A DNA stretch of 64,000 bases from Hymenobacter cellulosivorans (GTDB taxonomy: Bacteria > Bacteroidota > Bacteroidia > Cytophagales > Hymenobacteraceae). The stretch spans positions 3,290,501 to 3,354,500 of the forward strand of contig NZ_CP095049.1 of assembly GCF_022919135.1 (NCBI RefSeq), given 5' to 3'. A model generated the notes under the pieces. It searched no databases, was not told the DNA's origin, and saw only the letters and a list, made by a program, of their open reading frames with translations. Position 1 is the stretch's first letter. Each line of letters starts with the position of its first letter. The position numbers and the translations under genes were made by a program. Shown here one piece after another: positions 1 through 8,076 of the stretch.

Positions 1-308
1 GCGAAACCGAGGGCATGAAGGACGGCTCCGACGCCGTGGCCGACTGGCCCCTGCTCAACGCCCTGGCCAACACCGCCTCCGGCGCCGACTGGGTGAGCCT
101 ACACAACGGCGGCGGCGTGGGCATCGGCAACAGCACCCACTCCGGCATGGTGATAGTAGCGACAGGAACCCCTGAAAAAGCCGAGCGCCTGCGCCGCGTG
201 CTCACCACCGACCCCGGTATGGGCGTCTTCCGTCACGCCGACGCGGGCTACGAGCTGGCCCAGCAGGTAGCCCAGGAGCGCGGGGTGCAGATTCCCGGGC
301 AGCAATAG
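1..308 (+). CDS. hutU: Urocanate hydratase, C-terminal end (partial)
   Basis: The reading frame is open from the window edge (codons in phase with position 3) to the TAG at 306-308, so only about 100 C-terminal residues of a protein of roughly 550 are present. The stretch with [17 protein letters not shown], the glycine-rich [17 protein letters not shown] and the tail [12 protein letters not shown] is characteristic of urocanase. The enzyme converts urocanate to imidazolonepropionate with tightly bound NAD in the cytoplasm, the second step of histidine degradation. The next enzyme, HutI, is encoded in this window at 42784-44043, not beside it. A decayed copy of this 3' end lies at 1127-1224. 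Confidence 0.95.
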   Translation, partial: ETEGMKDGSDAVADWPLLNALANTASGADWVSLHNGGGVGIGNSTHSGMVIVATGTPEKAERLRRVLTTDPGMGVFRHADAGYELAQQVAQERGVQIPGQQ

Positions 309-393
309 TCAGTGGGGGCGGGGCCTGGCTAGAAAGCTGATTCCCGCTCTATTTACTCTTTCATTTACCGTATTTACCACCTTACTCATTCCC

Positions 394-1017
394 GTGAAAT
401 ACCTTTTCCTAGCTCCTGTATTGCTAAGTCTGGCTTCCTGCCAAAGTACCCCCAATGCGGACGTAGCTACTACTGAACCCGCCACTCCGGCCCCGGCTAC
501 TACCGAGCAGGCCTCACCCGCCTCAGCCGCTGCCGAGGCGGCCAACCCGGAGTACATTGAAGCCAATACGATTACCGTCAACGGGAAGGCGCGGGCCGAG
601 CTGAGCACCAAGCTGCTGACCAGCCAAATGGGCCGCCCCGACAGCATTGCCAAGGGCGCCGTGGAGTGCGGTGGGGAGCTGGAAACCGCCGACAACACCA
701 ACGGCGACTTCTGGTACTATGGCAACACCACCTACGAGGTGGCCGGCGACCAGGCCATCCTTACTATCTTCGACGTGACGACGGGCAAGTTCCAGGGCCG
801 GGTGGGCCAGCTCGTGCTCAACCAAAACACCACCCTGGAGGACGTCCGCCGCTACTACCCGGTATCGGCTAAGGAAGCCGACAAGCCCTCTACCAGCCAG
901 CCGGGGGAAGTAATGAGTTTGGGCTACTCCTACAAAGGAGCCCCCATAGAAGGCGCTTTAAGCCTGATATTCAAGCAGGGCAAGCTGCAACGAGTAGAGT
1001 TTTTCTACCCTTGCTAA
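394..1017 (+). CDS. Lipoprotein of unknown function
   Basis: This is a 207-residue protein starting MKYLFLAPVLLSLASCQ, a short hydrophobic signal ending in a lipobox (LASC), so it is probably cleaved by signal peptidase II and anchored through Cys16. A Thr/Ala/Pro-rich linker (about 20-50) is followed by a globular part with FWYYGNTTYEV and a C-terminal SLIFKQGKLQRVEFFYPC, which resembles small periplasmic beta proteins. No family was recognised. The gene stands alone between hutU and its decayed 3' copy and is followed by a good hairpin terminator. The call as a lipoprotein is firm; the function is unknown. Confidence 0.8.
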   Translation: MKYLFLAPVLLSLASCQSTPNADVATTEPATPAPATTEQASPASAAAEAANPEYIEANTITVNGKARAELSTKLLTSQMGRPDSIAKGAVECGGELETADNTNGDFWYYGNTTYEVAGDQAILTIFDVTTGKFQGRVGQLVLNQNTTLEDVRRYYPVSAKEADKPSTSQPGEVMSLGYSYKGAPIEGALSLIFKQGKLQRVEFFYPC

Positions 1018-1044
1018 GACCAGGCCGCTACAAGTAGCTTCCAG

Positions 1045-1079
1045 TGCCGCCCCAAGTATCCGGGGCGGCGCTTTTTGTT
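1045..1079 (+). terminator. Rho-independent terminator after the lipoprotein gene
   Basis: An 8-bp perfect stem, GCCGCCCC (1046-1053) and GGGGCGGC (1062-1069), encloses an 8-nt loop and is followed by GCTTTTTGTTT. It lies about 30 bp after the stop at 1017. Confidence 0.8.
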
Positions 1080-1126
1080 TCTGAGAATAGGGTGACATTC
1101 GTCTCGAAACAGTAGCTTGCCATATT

Positions 1127-1224
1127 GACCCCGGCATGGGCGTCTTCTGACCTGCTGATGCGGGTTACTAGCTGGTCCAGCAAGTAGCCGAGGAATGCGG
1201 TGTGAAGATTCCGAGGTGGGGTAG
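1127..1224 (+). pseudogene. Decayed copy of the hutU 3' end
   Basis: Positions 1127-1216 align without gaps to the end of hutU at 210-299; by my count 72 of 90 bases agree. The copy starts GACCCCGGCATGGGCGTCTT and keeps recognisable counterparts of the codons for [17 protein letters not shown]. It carries in-frame stops (TGA after the GVF codons, TAG in place of the codon after Tyr) and is therefore non-coding. It is separated from the real 3' end by the lipoprotein gene and ends about 50 bp before the AT-rich SIR2 gene, so it may mark an old duplication or insertion boundary. Confidence 0.8.
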
Positions 1225-1277
1225 TTTCTTAATATAAACTTGAAACTTTTCTCTTTGTAGCCTACCTCAATCTAATA

Positions 1278-2825
1278 ATGAAAATTTTTAACAAAGGTGC
1301 TTTAATTACAGCAGCAAGGGTTGCGAAAAAACCCATAGCATTCTTGGTTGGTGCTCCTATATCTAACGAAAATGGTATTGGGGTTCCTGGTGTTAGTGAG
1401 ATTCTTGACTGTATAAGGCAAGAAATTCTTGAAACAGCGGCCTGGGAGCTGGATAATTTTGAAGCGGAAATATCTGGAAAGTCTGGTAGCGATGCTTATC
1501 AAGCAGCTATGGTATGGGTGCAAGGGTATCTGCTTCAAGATGCTGTAAACAATGTTATTAGAAGGGCAGTTTTACAAGCTCGTAAACCAAAAAGCACGAA
1601 GGAGTTTAATGAGGATGGTGTTCCCGAGGATTGGGATATACCGTCAGGTATTCATCAATTAGCATGGCTTGTATGTCAATACAAGGAGCAATTTCCTGGC
1701 CCATTGATGACAACTAATTTTGATCCATTATTATCTCTTGCAGTTATTGCTAATGGAGGAAATCCTATTCTCCGTGTTATATTAACAGATGGTAATTTAA
1801 CACACAATGTAAAGCAAGCAGGGCAAACTGAAGTAATACATTTGCACGGGTATTGGCGTGGAACGGATACAATGCATACGCCCGGTCAATTAACTGCGCC
1901 TCGTCCTCGGTTAAAGGAATCGCTCAAATCAATATTGCATAAGCATACACTTGTCGTAGTGGCATACGGCGGATGGGATGATATTTTTGCTGCTGCTTTA
2001 GCTGAAGCTGTTCAAGATAATGCTACAGATATTAATGTTTTATGGTGTTTCAGGGGTGATAATATCGAAGATATCCAGCGCAGTAACCCTGCTTTATTTT
2101 CTCGTATATCACCTCTTCTTATATCAGGTAGATTTAATGCTTATGGGGGCATAGATTGTCATGCTATATTTGAAGAAATAGCAGCTAATATAGCTAACTC
2201 AAAGAACTATAGCTCCGTTGCGCTCAATAATGAAAATGTTTCTCCGTTATTGGGTTGGCAACTGCTTACTCCTTTGTATTTAGATAGCCTTGATCAACTT
2301 ACTTCCGAAGAGGCTGTTCGTTATTTCGATGGAGCTATTCCATCACTGAGGCATGCTGCTTCAAAAGATATACCTAAAAGGGGCGATGTTAAGAATATTG
2401 TCAGCTTTCTAGTAGAAGTCTCATCAACTAATGATAGAAGCTATCTTCAACTCATCAGAGCAGCAGGAGGAGAAGGTAAAACTACTATGTTGCTTCAGGT
2501 CGCTGTTGAAATAGTTCGCTCTGGCAAATGGAAGGTTATATGGAGAAATTCTTCTTCAGAAGGTTTGTCATTGTCTGATCTGGAAAAGCTGAATAAAGAT
2601 CATCAGTGGCTTATAGTTGCTGATGATGCTGATAACATTGTCGATCAGCTTGCTGAAGCTGCGAATCGCATACATGAATTGGGGTTGACACACATTCATT
2701 TTCTATTAGCTGCTCGAGACGTAGATTGGCGAAGTGCCAAAGGAGATAAAAAGCCCTGGGGCAATGGCTTACTAGAAAGCCAGATTGTTTCTTGCGAAGT
2801 ATCAGCTCTGATGATGCTAAACTAA
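1278..2825 (+). CDS. SIR2 domain plus STAND-type NTPase, N-terminal part (frameshifted)
   Basis: The N-terminal third looks like a SIR2-type NAD-consuming domain. It has FLVGAPISNENGIGVPG at about residues 22-38 (the GAxxS...GxP NAD-binding pattern), TTNFDPLL near 144 and HLHGYW near 188, where the family carries its conserved His. A P-loop AAGGEGKTT (about 395-403), a Walker B-like WLIVADDAD (about 443-451) and FLLAARDVDWR (about 475) then indicate a STAND/NACHT-like NTPase. In known systems of this layout the NTPase senses phage and SIR2 depletes NAD. The frame runs out of homology after KKPWG and ends at 2825; the continuation is one frame back at 2750-4138. Base composition is clearly more AT-rich than the flanks, suggesting transfer. 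The antiphage role is inference. Confidence 0.75.
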   Translation: MKIFNKGALITAARVAKKPIAFLVGAPISNENGIGVPGVSEILDCIRQEILETAAWELDNFEAEISGKSGSDAYQAAMVWVQGYLLQDAVNNVIRRAVLQARKPKSTKEFNEDGVPEDWDIPSGIHQLAWLVCQYKEQFPGPLMTTNFDPLLSLAVIANGGNPILRVILTDGNLTHNVKQAGQTEVIHLHGYWRGTDTMHTPGQLTAPRPRLKESLKSILHKHTLVVVAYGGWDDIFAAALAEAVQDNATDINVLWCFRGDNIEDIQRSNPALFSRISPLLISGRFNAYGGIDCHAIFEEIAANIANSKNYSSVALNNENVSPLLGWQLLTPLYLDSLDQLTSEEAVRYFDGAIPSLRHAASKDIPKRGDVKNIVSFLVEVSSTNDRSYLQLIRAAGGEGKTTMLLQVAVEIVRSGKWKVIWRNSSSEGLSLSDLEKLNKDHQWLIVADDADNIVDQLAEAANRIHELGLTHIHFLLAARDVDWRSAKGDKKPWGNGLLESQIVSCEVSALMMLN

Positions 2826-4138
2826 TAGTTAAAGCTTGGGGTAAATTTGGTCCTGCTGGTTTAAGAGCCTTGTCATCAATTAGTAAGGTGCCAGAAAGAG
2901 CGTTGAGGTTAATAGATGCAGTGTGGGATGAAGCAAAAGAGCAAGGAGGGTTGCCATGGATCAAACAATATGATGGTTCATTTTTTGGCGGGCTGCTCGC
3001 AGTAAGGTTTGGGGATAATGGGTTACGAAGTCACGTACTTGAGTTCTTAAAAAGACTTGACGGAATAGCAATAGAAGATAGTACAAACTCAAGTACACTC
3101 TTAGATGCTTTGCTTTATATTGCAGCATGTCATGGAACAAATGTATCTGGGTTAGACGGCAGAGTACTTGCTGATTTAGTTGGAGTACCACGCGATTGGG
3201 TACAAAGCCGAGTTGTACGGCCCTTAGGAGCCGAGGCAGGTACTGTAGACAGTGGTGGGCATGTCTTTACGCGCCACAGTAGAGTAGCTGCTGCCATTAT
3301 CGTGGAAGCCGAAAATTCCTTAAGCCGAGACTTCGCAGAAGTTTGGTCACGTTTAGTGCGCCAGACAGCTGAGGCTGGCCGTGATGTATACTATGATAGT
3401 AGATCATACGGCGTAATTCTGAATGCAGGACCACGTATATTAACAGGATTGCCCTCAGAACTTGCTGAAAATCGGCGTGAGAGTATAGCTATAGCTGCAG
3501 CTAGAGCGGCTATGGAATATGATCAGGAGCGTCTGATTCCTATAACAACTCTAGGCAAAACGTATAGATTGGCTAAAGAGTATGAACAGGCAATTAGTTT
3601 GTTTAGAGAGAAATATAAATATATTTCAGATAAGATGGATTACATAAGCCATGTAAGAAGCTTCTTTCATGAGTGGAGTATTTCGGAGAGCGAGGAAAGT
3701 ACCGATCGTGAAAAAGTGTTAAATGGGGCCGCTCTCTTAGGTTTTTCAATATCAGATTCATTAAATCCATCATCTATAACCGATGATGACATAAAAATGG
3801 TTTGTTCAAGTCTTGCTAGCACGTTTATCAAATTGGCAAGAGTAAAGGGTTCTGTCATTGATGCTTATGCTAAAGGTACTAGGTCTGCAAGTTATTTAGC
3901 TTATAACGTCGGAGTTGATAAAGAAGGGTTAGCGTACTACGAACGTCATGAACGTATTTCTAATGAAATTGGTGTTCCCACCCCAGTAGATTATAGAGAA
4001 GCAATTGATTGGTTGCATTCTGGAATACGTGAAGTAGGCCTAGAAGTAAAGAGTTCGGTGGTAATAGACATAACTAAACCATTAGAGTTGTCGTTTTTAC
4101 ACCTTTCTACTGTTGTAGGTACTTGTTTAAGTACATAA
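2792..4138 (+). CDS. C-terminal part of the SIR2-STAND protein (helical/TPR-like sensor)
   Basis: This frame is open from 2750 and reads GQWLTRKPDCFLRSISS, then DDAKLIVKAWGKFGPAGL, which continues the NTPase module of the upstream frame. It has no plausible ATG near its beginning (the first possible start is TTG at 2792), so it is best read as the second half of one protein of about 950 residues. The C-terminal region is helical, with TPR-like stretches such as ITTLGKTYRLAKEYEQAISL, as expected for a STAND sensor. A -1 shift at the GGGG run 2758-2761 would join the halves; loss of one G explains it. The sensor target is unknown. Confidence 0.7.
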   Translation: MRSISSDDAKLIVKAWGKFGPAGLRALSSISKVPERALRLIDAVWDEAKEQGGLPWIKQYDGSFFGGLLAVRFGDNGLRSHVLEFLKRLDGIAIEDSTNSSTLLDALLYIAACHGTNVSGLDGRVLADLVGVPRDWVQSRVVRPLGAEAGTVDSGGHVFTRHSRVAAAIIVEAENSLSRDFAEVWSRLVRQTAEAGRDVYYDSRSYGVILNAGPRILTGLPSELAENRRESIAIAAARAAMEYDQERLIPITTLGKTYRLAKEYEQAISLFREKYKYISDKMDYISHVRSFFHEWSISESEESTDREKVLNGAALLGFSISDSLNPSSITDDDIKMVCSSLASTFIKLARVKGSVIDAYAKGTRSASYLAYNVGVDKEGLAYYERHERISNEIGVPTPVDYREAIDWLHSGIREVGLEVKSSVVIDITKPLELSFLHLSTVVGTCLST

Positions 4139-4225
4139 TTTTTGATAACTGTATTTAGTTGTAATAATATCGGCGCTCATAATTAATATGAGCTTTCAAC
4201 ACCTATTGGTCTTTAGAAAAGGTTT

Positions 4226-4259
4226 GCCGCCCGAGGAAACTCGGGCGGCGTTGTTCGTT
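4226..4259 (+). terminator. Terminator hairpin with GAAA tetraloop after the SIR2-STAND gene
   Basis: A perfect 10-bp stem GCCGCCCGAG (4226-4235) / CTCGGGCGGC (4240-4249) is closed by a GAAA tetraloop and followed by a T-rich GTTGTTCGTT. A very similar hairpin occurs at 7807-7846, so this sequence is a reused terminator type in this genome. Confidence 0.75.
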
Positions 4260-4280
4260 CTAACAGAATCCGTACCGGCC

Positions 4281-4540
4281 CCATCCACCCCAGAAACTCC
4301 GGACACCCCGCCACAACCGTTCCGGGGCGCCCGAGAAACTTCGGGTGGCCCGCCACACCTGTACCGGGCCGACCTAGAAACTTCGGGTGGTCCGGCACAG
4401 GTGTGGCAGGGCGTCCTAGAAACTTGGGGCGGTCCGGAACGACTGTGGGGAGGCACCCGAGAAAGGTAGGATGGTCCGGAACGACTGTGGCGGGGCATCC
4501 GAGAAACTTCGGGTGGTCCGGCACAGGTGTGGCGGAGAAT
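4281..4540. repeat. 42-bp tandem repeat array, six units, with inverted half-units
   Basis: The core AGAAA recurs at 4292, 4334, 4376, 4418, 4460 and 4502, an exact 42-bp period. Each unit has a half reading roughly CCGAGAAACTTCGGGTGG and a second half of about 21 bp. In units 3-6 the second half reads TCCGGCACAGGTGTGGC or TCCGGAACGACTGTGGC. In units 1 and 2 it is the reverse complement of these two types (CGCCACAACCGTTCCGGGG and CGCCACACCTGTACCGGG). Because 42 is a multiple of three, several frames on both strands stay open and show a 14-residue periodic peptide; I do not regard these as genes. No spacers, so not a CRISPR. Confidence 0.85.
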
Positions 4541-4617
4541 TCCAGGTTTTCGGGGTTGGAAAACTCAACGATAAATGGTAGCTAGAAGAAAGTTTTTCTA
4601 CCCCTAACTATCTTTTT

Positions 4618-5331
4618 ATGTTGTCGTTCGACAAAATTTTTGGTGACTGGTTCGCCGACGAAGTCATCAGCAACCAGGACCTGGAAGCGGGTACCCGGGA
4701 CCACCTAGACCGCCTGCGCAAGGGCAACGAGGCCGGGCGCTTCGATGCCCTGCTAACTGCCACCGAGGCCCGCTTTACGGCCTACTTCGGCTACCGCAGC
4801 GACGCTAGTACCGGCCACAGCGCCGGCAAGGGGCACACGCTGACGCTGGAGGGGGCCCGCGAGAACCTGCGCAAGTGGCTCACGACCGACGGGCGCGAGT
4901 ACGTTAAGTATAAAATCAAGGACGAAGCCCTGCGCCTGCGGTTCTATCCGAACGGGGCTTCCGAGTACCACCAAGCCGACTACCCCGAGTGGCCGGGCCT
5001 GCTGGAGCGCTACGATAAGGCCCTGGATGAGCTGGGTAGTAAGTTCGAAGCCGACTTCAAGGCCACCTACACCCAGCACCGCGACGCACTGCTGGCCGCC
5101 CTGAAGGAGCAGACCGGGCAGAAGAAGGCCCAGGCCGACGCCCGCGTGGGCACCCGCGCCGAGCGCGACCTGCTCACCAAGCAGCTCTCGCGCAACGCCC
5201 GCACCCTGGGCCTGGTCTTCGATGAGCACCCCGGGCAGGCCGCTACTTACTTCGATAAGAAGTACTTCAACCAGCACCGCCCCGCCGCCGTGGCCTCCGA
5301 AGCCAAGTCGGGCGCGTTGGGGCTGAACTAA
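4618..5331 (+). CDS. Conserved hypothetical protein, 237 residues
   Basis: The protein starts MLSFDKIFGDWFADEV and is soluble, with no signal peptide or membrane segment. It is rich in charged helices; residues about 130-200 (LLERYDKALDELGSKFEADF and onward through LAALKEQTGQKKAQADAR) could form a coiled coil or helical bundle. No family is recognised. It has the GC-rich codon use of the host, unlike the SIR2-STAND gene upstream, and is separated from it by the 42-bp repeat array. It ends 170 bp before the convergent Crp-type regulator gene. Confidence 0.75.
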   Translation: MLSFDKIFGDWFADEVISNQDLEAGTRDHLDRLRKGNEAGRFDALLTATEARFTAYFGYRSDASTGHSAGKGHTLTLEGARENLRKWLTTDGREYVKYKIKDEALRLRFYPNGASEYHQADYPEWPGLLERYDKALDELGSKFEADFKATYTQHRDALLAALKEQTGQKKAQADARVGTRAERDLLTKQLSRNARTLGLVFDEHPGQAATYFDKKYFNQHRPAAVASEAKSGALGLN

Positions 5332-5499
5332 CCCGGCGGCCGTTGCCGCTCCTGCTGCTATCCTATTGCTATCCGGTGCCCGGTTTCCCAGAGTGGAGGC
5401 CGGGCGCTTGCATGAAAGGGCCGGCCGGGCTGCCCGGTACGTAGCCGCTCAAAAACAGACCTCGGCTACCCACGGCGGCACGGGGCCGCCGCGCAGCTC

Positions 5500-6111
5500 C
5501 TACGCTTGCGGCGGCTTGCCCAGCTTCGCCCGAATCCGGCTGAGGGAGGGCTGCTGAATGCCCAGATACGACGCAATGTGTCCCAGCGACACCCGTTGCG
5601 TGATGCCCGGAAACTGCTGGAGCAGGGTTAAGTAGCGCTGCTCGGCACTTTGAAACAGTAGCCCTTCGCCCTTGGCCTGCTGTAGCACCAGATACTGCTC
5701 GGCCAGGAGGCGGCCAAACCGTTCCCAGCCATGAGCCTGGGCGTAGAGCCCGTGCAGTTGCTCTATCCCAATTACCAGCAGCTCCGCGTCTTCCAACGCC
5801 GCGATGTAGTAGGGGCAAGCCTCCTGGGTGAGCAGGCTTTTGAGCGAGGTGATAAAGGCCCCTTCGGGCACAAAGGCAATGGTGTGCTCGGTTTGCGTCG
5901 CCGGATCGACATAATACACCCGGAACAGGCCCTTCACGATGAACCCCACGGAGCGGCATACCGCATTGCGGTAGTTGAAAAACTCATTTTTGGCAATGGT
6001 GCGGGCTGTCCAGCTCGGCATCGCCAAGCGCAGGTCGTCATCGGATAAGTGCGCAAAGGCGCGCAGCTGCTGAACCAGCAGCTCCTGGGACGAAGCATCG
6101 GGAGAATTCAT
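5500..6111 (-). CDS. Crp/Fnr family transcriptional regulator
   Basis: This 203-residue protein has an N-terminal cyclic-nucleotide-binding-type beta barrel (GLFRVYYVDPATQTEHTIAF and FVPEGAFITSLKSLL, about residues 30-125) and a C-terminal helix-turn-helix with VSLGHIASYLGIQQPSLSRI (about 172-192). The barrel lacks a clear cAMP phosphate-binding Arg-Ser signature, as in many Bacteroidota Crp-like proteins whose ligand is unknown. It is transcribed away from the DUF308-like gene at 6342, with a 230-bp intergenic region between the two starts, so it may control that gene or itself. The family call is firm; the regulon is unknown. Confidence 0.9.
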   Translation of the reverse strand: MNSPDASSQELLVQQLRAFAHLSDDDLRLAMPSWTARTIAKNEFFNYRNAVCRSVGFIVKGLFRVYYVDPATQTEHTIAFVPEGAFITSLKSLLTQEACPYYIAALEDAELLVIGIEQLHGLYAQAHGWERFGRLLAEQYLVLQQAKGEGLLFQSAEQRYLTLLQQFPGITQRVSLGHIASYLGIQQPSLSRIRAKLGKPPQA

Positions 6112-6341
6112 ACGAAACCGGGAAGTAAGACGCCTGCGAAACTACTGCATTCTGGTGGCTACGGTCGGTGCCCGGCCTACGGTGGCTGAGGAAGTGACCC
6201 TGGGCCAACGGCTGGTTCGCGCTTTTTAACCTAGGTGAAAAGCTGGGCTCCTTGCCGTTGGCACCTTTGCCCCGTCATCTAGCCCCGGTCAATAGCCCGG
6301 TAGCTACAGACGTTCACCGCTCACTTTTTCCCTCAACTGCC

Positions 6342-6910
6342 ATGTCTAGTCTTGCTGCTTCCACCGTTCCGGCCCCCGTTCGTACCGCCCACGCACTCCG
6401 TTCCCTGTACTTCGTCAGGGCCGCTTTCTCCCTGAGTTGGGTTGGGCTTATGCTGCTGGGGCGAAATCCTCGCCTACACTCACGGCCACCTTACTGCTGC
6501 TGTATCCGGCCTGGGACGTGCTGGCTACCTTCGGGGATATCCGGGCCAACCGCGGCACTGGTTCGCTGCTGCCCCAGTACGTCAACATCGGCGTGGGCAG
6601 CGTCACGACACTGGCCGTCGGCCTGGCCCTGCGTAGTGGCGTTCCGGCGGTACTCATCGTGTACGGCGTGTGGGCCGCGCTGACCGGGGTCATTCAGCTG
6701 TTGCTGGGTCTGCGGCGGCGGCAGTTGGGCGGGCAATGGCCGATGATCCTGAGCGGCGGGCAGTCGGTACTGGCGGGCGTGTCGTTTGTGGCTATGGCCC
6801 ATGCCCCCAAGATGGGGGTAGCCAATCTGGCCGGCTACGCGGCGTTCGGGGCGTTTTACTTTTTGTTGGCCGCCCTGCGCCTCCGGAAAGCCACTCAGCC
6901 TCAGCCGTAA
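6342..6910 (+). pseudogene. DUF308-like membrane protein, frameshifted
   Basis: Two frames together make one small multi-helix membrane protein. From the ATG at 6342, phase 0 reads MSSLAASTVPAPVRTAHALR and YFVRAAFSLSWVGLMLLG. The other phase then continues AKSSPTLTATLLLLYPAWDV, four or five hydrophobic helices and a C-terminal AALRLRKATQPQP ending at 6910. The join lies at the GGGG run 6458-6461: with five Gs instead of four the frame would be continuous (about 189 residues). The downstream piece alone would start at 6437 but would lack its first helix. Membrane integration of an acid-resistance or DUF308 type is inferred from hydrophobicity pattern; a specific function cannot be given. Confidence 0.7.
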
Positions 6911-7024
6911 GGGTGCCTACTACCGGCAACTAGCGGCTGAGAAAAAGCAAAATGCCTGCCTTGGCTGTTTACCCCACCACGGCGGCGCAGTGCCGCCGCG
7001 CAAACCACGCAACCTTTCCCGAGT

Positions 7025-7753
7025 ATGAACATTGGAATCATTGGCGCCGGCTTCATCGGCAGCGCCCTGGCCGTGCGCCTCACCAGCCTGGGCCATACCG
7101 TCTACATTGCCAACTCCCGCGGCCCCGAAACCCTGACGGACCTGGCCCAGAAAACCGGCGCTACGCCCGTGACGGCCCAGGAAGCGGCCCAGCGCGGCAC
7201 CGACCTTATCGTGGTGACCATTCCGCTGGAAAAAATCCCCGAGCTGCCCAAAGACCTGCTGGCGAACGTGCCGGCCGAGGTGCCCGTCATCGATACGAGC
7301 AACTACTACCCGCTGCTGCGCGACGGCCATATCCCCGAGCTGGAAACCGGCGACCTGACCGAAAGCGGCTGGGTACAGCAGCACCTGGGCCGCCCCGTGG
7401 TGAAGGTGTTCAACAACATCTTCGCTGCCCACCTCGAAAACAACGGCAAACCAGCCGGCACTCCCGGCCGCATTGCCTTGCCCGTAGCCTCCGACGATGC
7501 TGCCGCCAAGCAGAAAGTAATGGCCCTGGTAGAGGAACTGGGCTTCGACGCTCTCGACGGCGGCACGATGCGCGAGTCGTGGCGGCAGCAGCCCGGCGGC
7601 CCCATTTACTGCAACGACCTGCCCGCCGACCAGGTGCAGCAGCACCTGGCTAGCCTCGGCACCGAGCGCACGCCGGAGCAGCACGCCGAGTTCCTGGCCA
7701 ACCAGGCCAAGCAGGAGCAGGCCATGCAGGCTCAGGGCATCAAGCTGAAGTAG
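7025..7753 (+). CDS. NADPH-dependent F420 reductase-like oxidoreductase
   Basis: The 242-residue protein opens with a Rossmann dinucleotide-binding motif, MNIGIIGAGFIGSALAVRL (residues 1-19), followed by IANSRGPETL, the loop that usually selects NADP. VVTIPLEKIPELP and VIDTSNYYPLLRDG follow, as in the F420-dependent NADP oxidoreductase family. In bacteria that lack F420, such proteins are generic NADP-binding reductases, so the substrate is unknown. The start is the ATG just after a purine-poor leader CCTTTCCCGAGT. A terminator hairpin follows at 7807. Family call good, biochemical role uncertain. Confidence 0.85.
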   Translation: MNIGIIGAGFIGSALAVRLTSLGHTVYIANSRGPETLTDLAQKTGATPVTAQEAAQRGTDLIVVTIPLEKIPELPKDLLANVPAEVPVIDTSNYYPLLRDGHIPELETGDLTESGWVQQHLGRPVVKVFNNIFAAHLENNGKPAGTPGRIALPVASDDAAAKQKVMALVEELGFDALDGGTMRESWRQQPGGPIYCNDLPADQVQQHLASLGTERTPEQHAEFLANQAKQEQAMQAQGIKLK

Positions 7754-7806
7754 CCGGCCAACGCCGCCGAAATGGCTGCTGCATTAGGAATCAGCGGCCC
7801 ACCAAC

Positions 7807-7846
7807 ACAACGCCGCCCGGGGAAACCTGGGCGGCGTTGTCGTTTC
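7807..7846 (+). terminator. Rho-independent terminator
   Basis: The stem ACAACGCCGCCC (7808-7819) pairs with GGGCGGCGTTGT (7829-7840), with an inner GGGGAAACCT loop region, and runs into CGTTT. It resembles the terminator at 4226-4259. The rest of the 323-bp gap 7754-8076 contains no gene that I can support. Confidence 0.7.
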
Positions 7847-8076
7847 AGCGGGGGAGGTCCGGCCGGGGCCCGCCCTAGTCCGGTAGTTTGCTATATTGGG
7901 CTTCGGCTGAATGCGCGGATAAGCGGCTATAACTTACGTACCCGTCATTCGCAACGGCTGCCGCTTTCAGCACCAATACAAGGTTGCCCTGAAGTAAATA
8001 GCGCCGGCAAGCCCCTGGCGCCGCCCTTCGTATCCTGCCCGCCTGCCTTACCCTGCCACCTCCGAACTTCCTGTCC

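Noticed and set aside
4281..4540. CRISPR array
   Set aside because: Units are directly adjacent without unique spacers, and no cas genes are present.
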